Shown one piece after another: positions 6,801 to 9,224 of a stretch of DNA of 9,224 nt. Below the pieces are notes generated by a model. That model saw only the letters and a program-made list of their open reading frames with translations, was not told the DNA's origin and ran no database searches. The first letter of the stretch is position 1. The number at the start of each line of letters is the position of its first letter. The translations under genes and the position numbers were made by a program. The stretch spans positions 1-9,224 of the forward strand of contig JBEKOT010000099.1 of the NCBI GenBank assembly GCA_049521495.1, in the 5' to 3' direction. This DNA is from CAWEPK01 sp049521495. GTDB lineage: Bacteria; Desulfobacterota; Syntrophorhabdia; Syntrophorhabdales; WCHB1-27.

Positions 6801-6967
6801 GCGAGGCCGAAAGCGGCGCCGAGAAGGAGCGCTACCAGATGCCGTACCTGGGCGTGGGATACCGTGTAAGGGGCTTTTCCGAGGTCAACCTGGGCTTCGA
6901 CGAGGAGACGGCCGTTCTGGAGGCGAAGCGCTGCCTGCGGTGCGATCTGGAAAAGAGGAGGGGATAG
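3845..6967 (+). CDS. NuoF-GltD fusion: FMN/FAD Fe-S oxidoreductase subunit of formate dehydrogenase
   Basis: This is a 1040-residue electron-transfer subunit with two flavoprotein modules in one chain. Residues ~25-110 form a thioredoxin-like 2Fe-2S domain (Cys31, Cys35, Cys67, Cys71). Residues ~130-540 are NuoF/HydB-like: the FMN/NADH glycine-rich loop RGRGGAGFPTGVKW (183-196), CNADEGDPGAF (211-221), then a 4Fe-4S site (Cys473, Cys476, Cys479, Cys519). After CPAGVC (549-554) the chain passes into a GltD/NfnB/DPYD-type Fe-S region (Cys562, 566, 570, 601, 605, 609, 613). An FAD fold (VAVVGSGPAGLNAAYQL, from 655) and an NAD(P)H fold (VAIIGGGNVAMDAAR, 786-800) follow. IIYRRTREEMPA (812-823) resembles the NADPH-contacting segment of GltD-like enzymes. 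The tail ends in RCLRCD (Cys1030, Cys1033). The frame is unbroken. The gene overlaps the NuoE-like gene by eight bases and ends one base before fdhA. It probably links FdhA to NAD(H) and NADP(H); the direction and nucleotide preference are inferred. Confidence 0.93.
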   Translation: MNRLRSTSDLEAFRARLREESDPNRMVVRICMTGCRAYGAEEARDAFVREIRRRGLEQKVEIRETGCHGFCARAPVAAIDPLDIFYQQFSADDVPEIVSQTIERGTIIDRLTYPEPLTEERIAHRSEIPFYKGQTQIVLRNCGKIDPRSIEQYIARDGYAALGRVLTMKPEAVVEEVKRSGLRGRGGAGFPTGVKWSFFAAASGDTKYLICNADEGDPGAFMDRAVLEGDPHSVMEGMLIAAYATGATHGYVYVRAEYPIAVEHLKIATGQARQLGLLGENILGSGLSFDLTIKEGAGAFVCGEETALIASIEGRRGTPRPRPPFPAQSGLWGKPTNINNVETFANIAPIILKGADWYASMGTESSKGTKIFSLAGRINNTGLVEVPIGVPLHEVVFRVGGGIPRERQFKAVQMGGPSGGCVPMKHLNLPIDYGSLESVGAIMGSGGMVVMDQNTCMVDVARFFLSFTQSESCGKCVPCRLGTKRMLEILTRITKGEGREGDIELLEEVGKSVKDASLCGLGQTSPNPVLSTIRHFREEYEAHIKHKRCPAGVCDALVFAPCENTCPVRCDAVGYVSLVAAGRYEEALDLIRLNMPLPGICGRVCNHPCEKVCKRGEIDDPVAISALKRFAADWEIKQGRMAPPTFLEKAKDARVAVVGSGPAGLNAAYQLGRRGYKVTIFEALPLAGGMLAVGIPSFRLPRQVLEHDIAFICQHNVEIVTGRELGRDFTVRELLAEGYKAVFLAMGAHLDQKLNIPGEDAQGVLRGVEFLRRANLGEKVAIGQRVAIIGGGNVAMDAARMVLRFGAKSVTIIYRRTREEMPANIEEIEEAEDEKITFLYLLSPTRIVTEDGRVTGIECQKMKLGEYDASGRARPVPIPDSEILLPVDTVIPEIGYVPQLTCLKDGDAFSINRNGTLAVDPLTLATDVPGVFAGGDVVTGPSTIVEAMAGGYRAAVSIDRYLKGQDPAEDRVYRPLRRADVMRAESEAESGAEKERYQMPYLGVGYRVRGFSEVNLGFDEETAVLEAKRCLRCDLEKRRG

Positions 6968-6968
6968 C

Positions 6969-9224
6969 ATGGGTACCGTCAACCTGACAATAGATGACAT
7001 CAACGTAGAGGTCCAGGCAGGCACGACCGTCTTCTGGGCCGCAAAAAAGGCCGGCATCGAGATACCGCACCTGTGTTACAGCGAAGGGCTCAACCCTACG
7101 AGCGCGTGCAGGCTCTGCGTCGTGGAGGTGCAGGGGGCTCGAAACCTCTCGGCCTCCTGCTCGCTCCCCGTGTCGAACAACATGGTCGTCGGGACGGCGA
7201 CGCCCCGCGTTCTGGCCGCCAGGCGCATGGTGCTCGAATTCCTGCTCTCCGACCATCCCGCCGATTGCATGACTTGCGAGAAGAGCGGGACGTGCGCTTT
7301 GGAGAAATACGCCTATGAGTTCGGTATTCGGAAGACGCGCTTCGAAGGCGAAAAGCACGCTTATCCCGTTCGTGACAGCAACCCGTTTTTCGAAAGGGAC
7401 TACAACAAGTGCATCCTGTGCGGCAGGTGCGTAACGGTCTGTCACGAGGTGCAGTACTGCGGGGCGGTCGACCTGACGAAAAGGGGGTTCGGCACTAAGG
7501 TGGCCGCCTTCAGCGATAAGTCGATGAAGGAGACGCCTTGCGTCTTCTGCGGAAACTGCGTGAGCGTCTGCCCGACGGGGGCCCTGACAGTGAAAGCGGG
7601 CCGCTTCCAGGGGCGGGACTGGGAAATGAAAAAGGTCCCCACTACCTGCTCCTACTGCGGCGTCGGGTGCACCATCGTCCTCAACGTGAAGGACGAAAAA
7701 GTCGTCAAGGTGACCTCCGACAGAGAAGTCGGCATGAACAGGGGGTGGACTTGTGTGAAGGGCAGGTTCGGCTTCGATTATGTCCACAGCCCGGACCGTC
7801 TCACGGCCCCGCTGGTAAGGGAGAATGGCAGCTTGCGCAAGGCCGGATGGGACGAGGCCCTCGAAGCGGCCGCGGCCGGTCTGAAAAAGGTGAAGGACGC
7901 CTACGGACCCGACGCCATAGGCTTCCTCGTATCGGCAAAGTGCACGAATGAGGAGAACTACCTCCTCCAGAAGATCGCCAGGCTCGCCATCGGCACCAAC
8001 AACATCGATCACTGCGCCCGTCTCTGACACAGCTCAACCGTCGCCGGTCTGGCGATGGCCTTCGGTAGCGGCGCAATGACGAACTCCATAAGCGAGATAG
8101 CGAACGCCGAGACGATCTTCGTGATCGGCTCCAACACGACCGAGAACCACCCCGTCATAGCCCTCGAGATAAAGAAAGCCGTTAGGAAGAACGGGGCCAA
8201 GCTGATCGTCGCCGATCCGAGGAGAATCGACCTCGTCGATTACGCGCACCTTTGGCTTGCCCAAAAACCGGGAACGGACGTGGCACTCGTCAACGGCATG
8301 ATCAACGCCATCTTAGCCGGCGACCTCGTCAACAAGGACTTTGTGGCGGAGCGGACCGAGGGGTTCGCGGCGCTCGCCGAATCCGTTAAAGAATTCACCC
8401 CCCAGATAGCCGAGGCCATCACGGGGGTGAAGGCAGCCGATATCGCAGAGGCGGCACGCCTCTTTGCCAAGTCACCCAACGCTTCGATCGTCTATTCGAT
8501 GGGTATTACCCAGCACACATCAGGCACGAATAATGTCCTGGCCCTTGCCAACCTTTCCATGGTGACCGGCCAGATAGGCAAGCCCGCCTCCGGCGTCAAC
8601 CCCCTAAGGGGGCAAAACAACGTGCAGGGCGCCTGCGACATGGGTGGGCTACCCAATGTTTTCACGGGTTACCAGAGGGTCGAAGACGAGGCAGCGAGGG
8701 CGAAGTTCGAAAAAGCATGGGGCGGGCCTCTTCCCGCCCGTCCCGGCCTTACGCTCATGGAGATGATGAACGCCATAGGCGAGGGGCGCATAAAGGCGCT
8801 CTTCATTCTGGGCGAGAACCCGCTCCTTACCGATCCCGACTCGGCTAAGGTTCGCCGGGAGCTTTCTCATCTCGACCTTCTCGTGGTTCAGGACATCTTT
8901 CTCACCGAGACGGCAGAGCTCGCCCACGTCGTCCTGCCCGGCGCGAGCTTCGCCGAGAAGGACGGCACCTTTACGAACACGGAGAGGCGGGTGCAGCGGG
9001 TCAGGGCGGCCATAAAGGCCGTCGGCGAGGCGCGACCCGACTGGCAGATCCTCGTAGATCTCGCATCAAGGCTCGGTCTCTCCATGGCCTATCGTTCGCC
9101 CGAGGCGATCATGGCCGAGATAGCCTCGCTCACGCCGTCTTACGGAGGCATCACCTATGACCGCCTTAGCGAAGGCGGGATCCAGTGGCCTTGCCCTTCA
9201 GTAGACCATCCGGGCACCCCGTAC
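6969..9224 (+). CDS. fdhA: Selenocysteine formate dehydrogenase catalytic subunit (3' end beyond window)
   Basis: This is the Mo/W-bis-pyranopterin enzyme for reversible formate oxidation to CO2 (fdhF-type family; 752 codons seen, about 890-900 residues expected). The N-terminus is NuoG-like: 2Fe-2S (Cys36, 47, 50, 64), a His-Cys cluster motif (His96, Cys100, 103, 109) and two 4Fe-4S sites (Cys148, 151, 154, 158; Cys191, 194, 197, 201). The catalytic domain begins with a 4Fe-4S site (Cys227, 230, 234, 262). Codon 353 is TGA (8025-8027) within DHCARL-U-HSSTVAGL, exactly where family members have Sec or Cys as the metal ligand, followed by the conserved His354. The frame then continues without a stop to 9224 with typical motifs (GSNTTENHP, ADPRR, GQNNVQGACDMG, GENPLLTDPD). 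A GGAGGGG ribosome-binding site (6957-6963) lies five bases before the ATG, and the gap to the upstream stop is one base. No twin-arginine signal is present, so it is cytoplasmic. Translation needs SelA/B/C/D from elsewhere in the genome. Confidence 0.96.
8025..8058 (+). promoter_or_regulatory. Selenocysteine UGA codon and bacterial SECIS hairpin in fdhA
   Basis: After the TGA (8025-8027), CCGTCGCC (8038-8045) pairs with GGCGATGG (8051-8058) to give an eight-base-pair stem with a single G-U pair. It is capped by the loop GGTCT (8046-8050). The loop begins 18 bases after the UGA. As I recall the E. coli fdhF element, both the GGUCU loop and this distance are the same. Elongation factor SelB binds such a loop to deliver Sec-tRNA, so UGA is read through rather than terminating. 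Confidence 0.9.

Noticed and set aside
5723..7057. Long antisense open frame over the NuoF-GltD fusion
   Set aside because: It mirrors a strongly conserved gene on the other strand and shows no domain features of its own.
8025..8027. TGA as a real stop or a nonsense mutation making fdhA a pseudogene
   Set aside because: The codon is at the exact Sec/Cys position of the family, a SECIS hairpin follows at the right distance, and the same frame continues with intact FdhA motifs to the window end.
6885..8030. Long antisense open frame over fdhA
   Set aside because: Shadow frame of the Fe-S domains of FdhA, without family motifs.

Overview
The window is GC-rich bacterial DNA (roughly 60% GC by eye) with frequent AGG (Arg) and ATA (Ile) codons. 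It comes from an anaerobe or facultative anaerobe that makes selenoproteins and uses formate. The gene set (NuoE/NuoF-type modules on a selenocysteine formate dehydrogenase, a B12-binding radical SAM protein, a REC-domain regulator) would fit a Desulfobacterota/'deltaproteobacterial' or similar syntrophic or acetogen-like organism. That placement is an inference, because no ribosomal or other phylogenetic marker is present.

Left part (1-1390): the first 40 codons of a response regulator lie on the minus strand (1-121) and run off the left edge. It diverges from rtcA, the RNA 3'-terminal phosphate cyclase (244-1293, plus strand), across a short AT-rich spacer that holds a good sigma70-type promoter for the regulator and a weaker one for rtcA.

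Middle (1391-3363): a 531-residue B12-binding-domain radical SAM protein of unknown substrate is encoded on the minus strand (1391-2986), convergent with rtcA. Between it and the next operon lies a 377-bp divergent intergenic region. It carries an imperfect palindrome, a sigma54-like -24/-12 element and a near-consensus sigma70-type -35/-10 pair, the last two pointing into the formate dehydrogenase operon.

Right part (3364-9224): a tightly packed three-gene operon for a soluble, multi-cofactor, NAD(P)-linked formate dehydrogenase. (1) A NuoE-like 2Fe-2S subunit. (2) A 1040-residue protein that fuses a 2Fe-2S thioredoxin-like domain, a NuoF-like FMN/NADH module with its 4Fe-4S cluster, and a complete GltD/NfnB-like FAD/NAD(P)H oxidoreductase with its own cysteine-rich Fe-S region. 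(3) The catalytic FdhA, with NuoG-like N-terminal Fe-S domains and a molybdopterin domain. FdhA is read through an in-frame UGA (8025-8027) as selenocysteine 353; a clear bacterial SECIS hairpin with a GGUCU loop follows, 18 nt after the UGA. The frame stays open to the end of the window, so the last ~140 residues of FdhA are missing here.

Working model: FdhA oxidises formate (or reduces CO2) at a Mo/W-Sec centre. Electrons pass along its N-terminal Fe-S chain to the NuoE/NuoF-type module. The fused GltD-like module adds a second flavin and a second pyridine-nucleotide site, so the complex could couple formate, NAD(H) and NADP(H), perhaps by bifurcation or transhydrogenation. The most notable points are this two-flavin fusion, the Sec/SECIS read-through and the possible dual promoter control of the operon.
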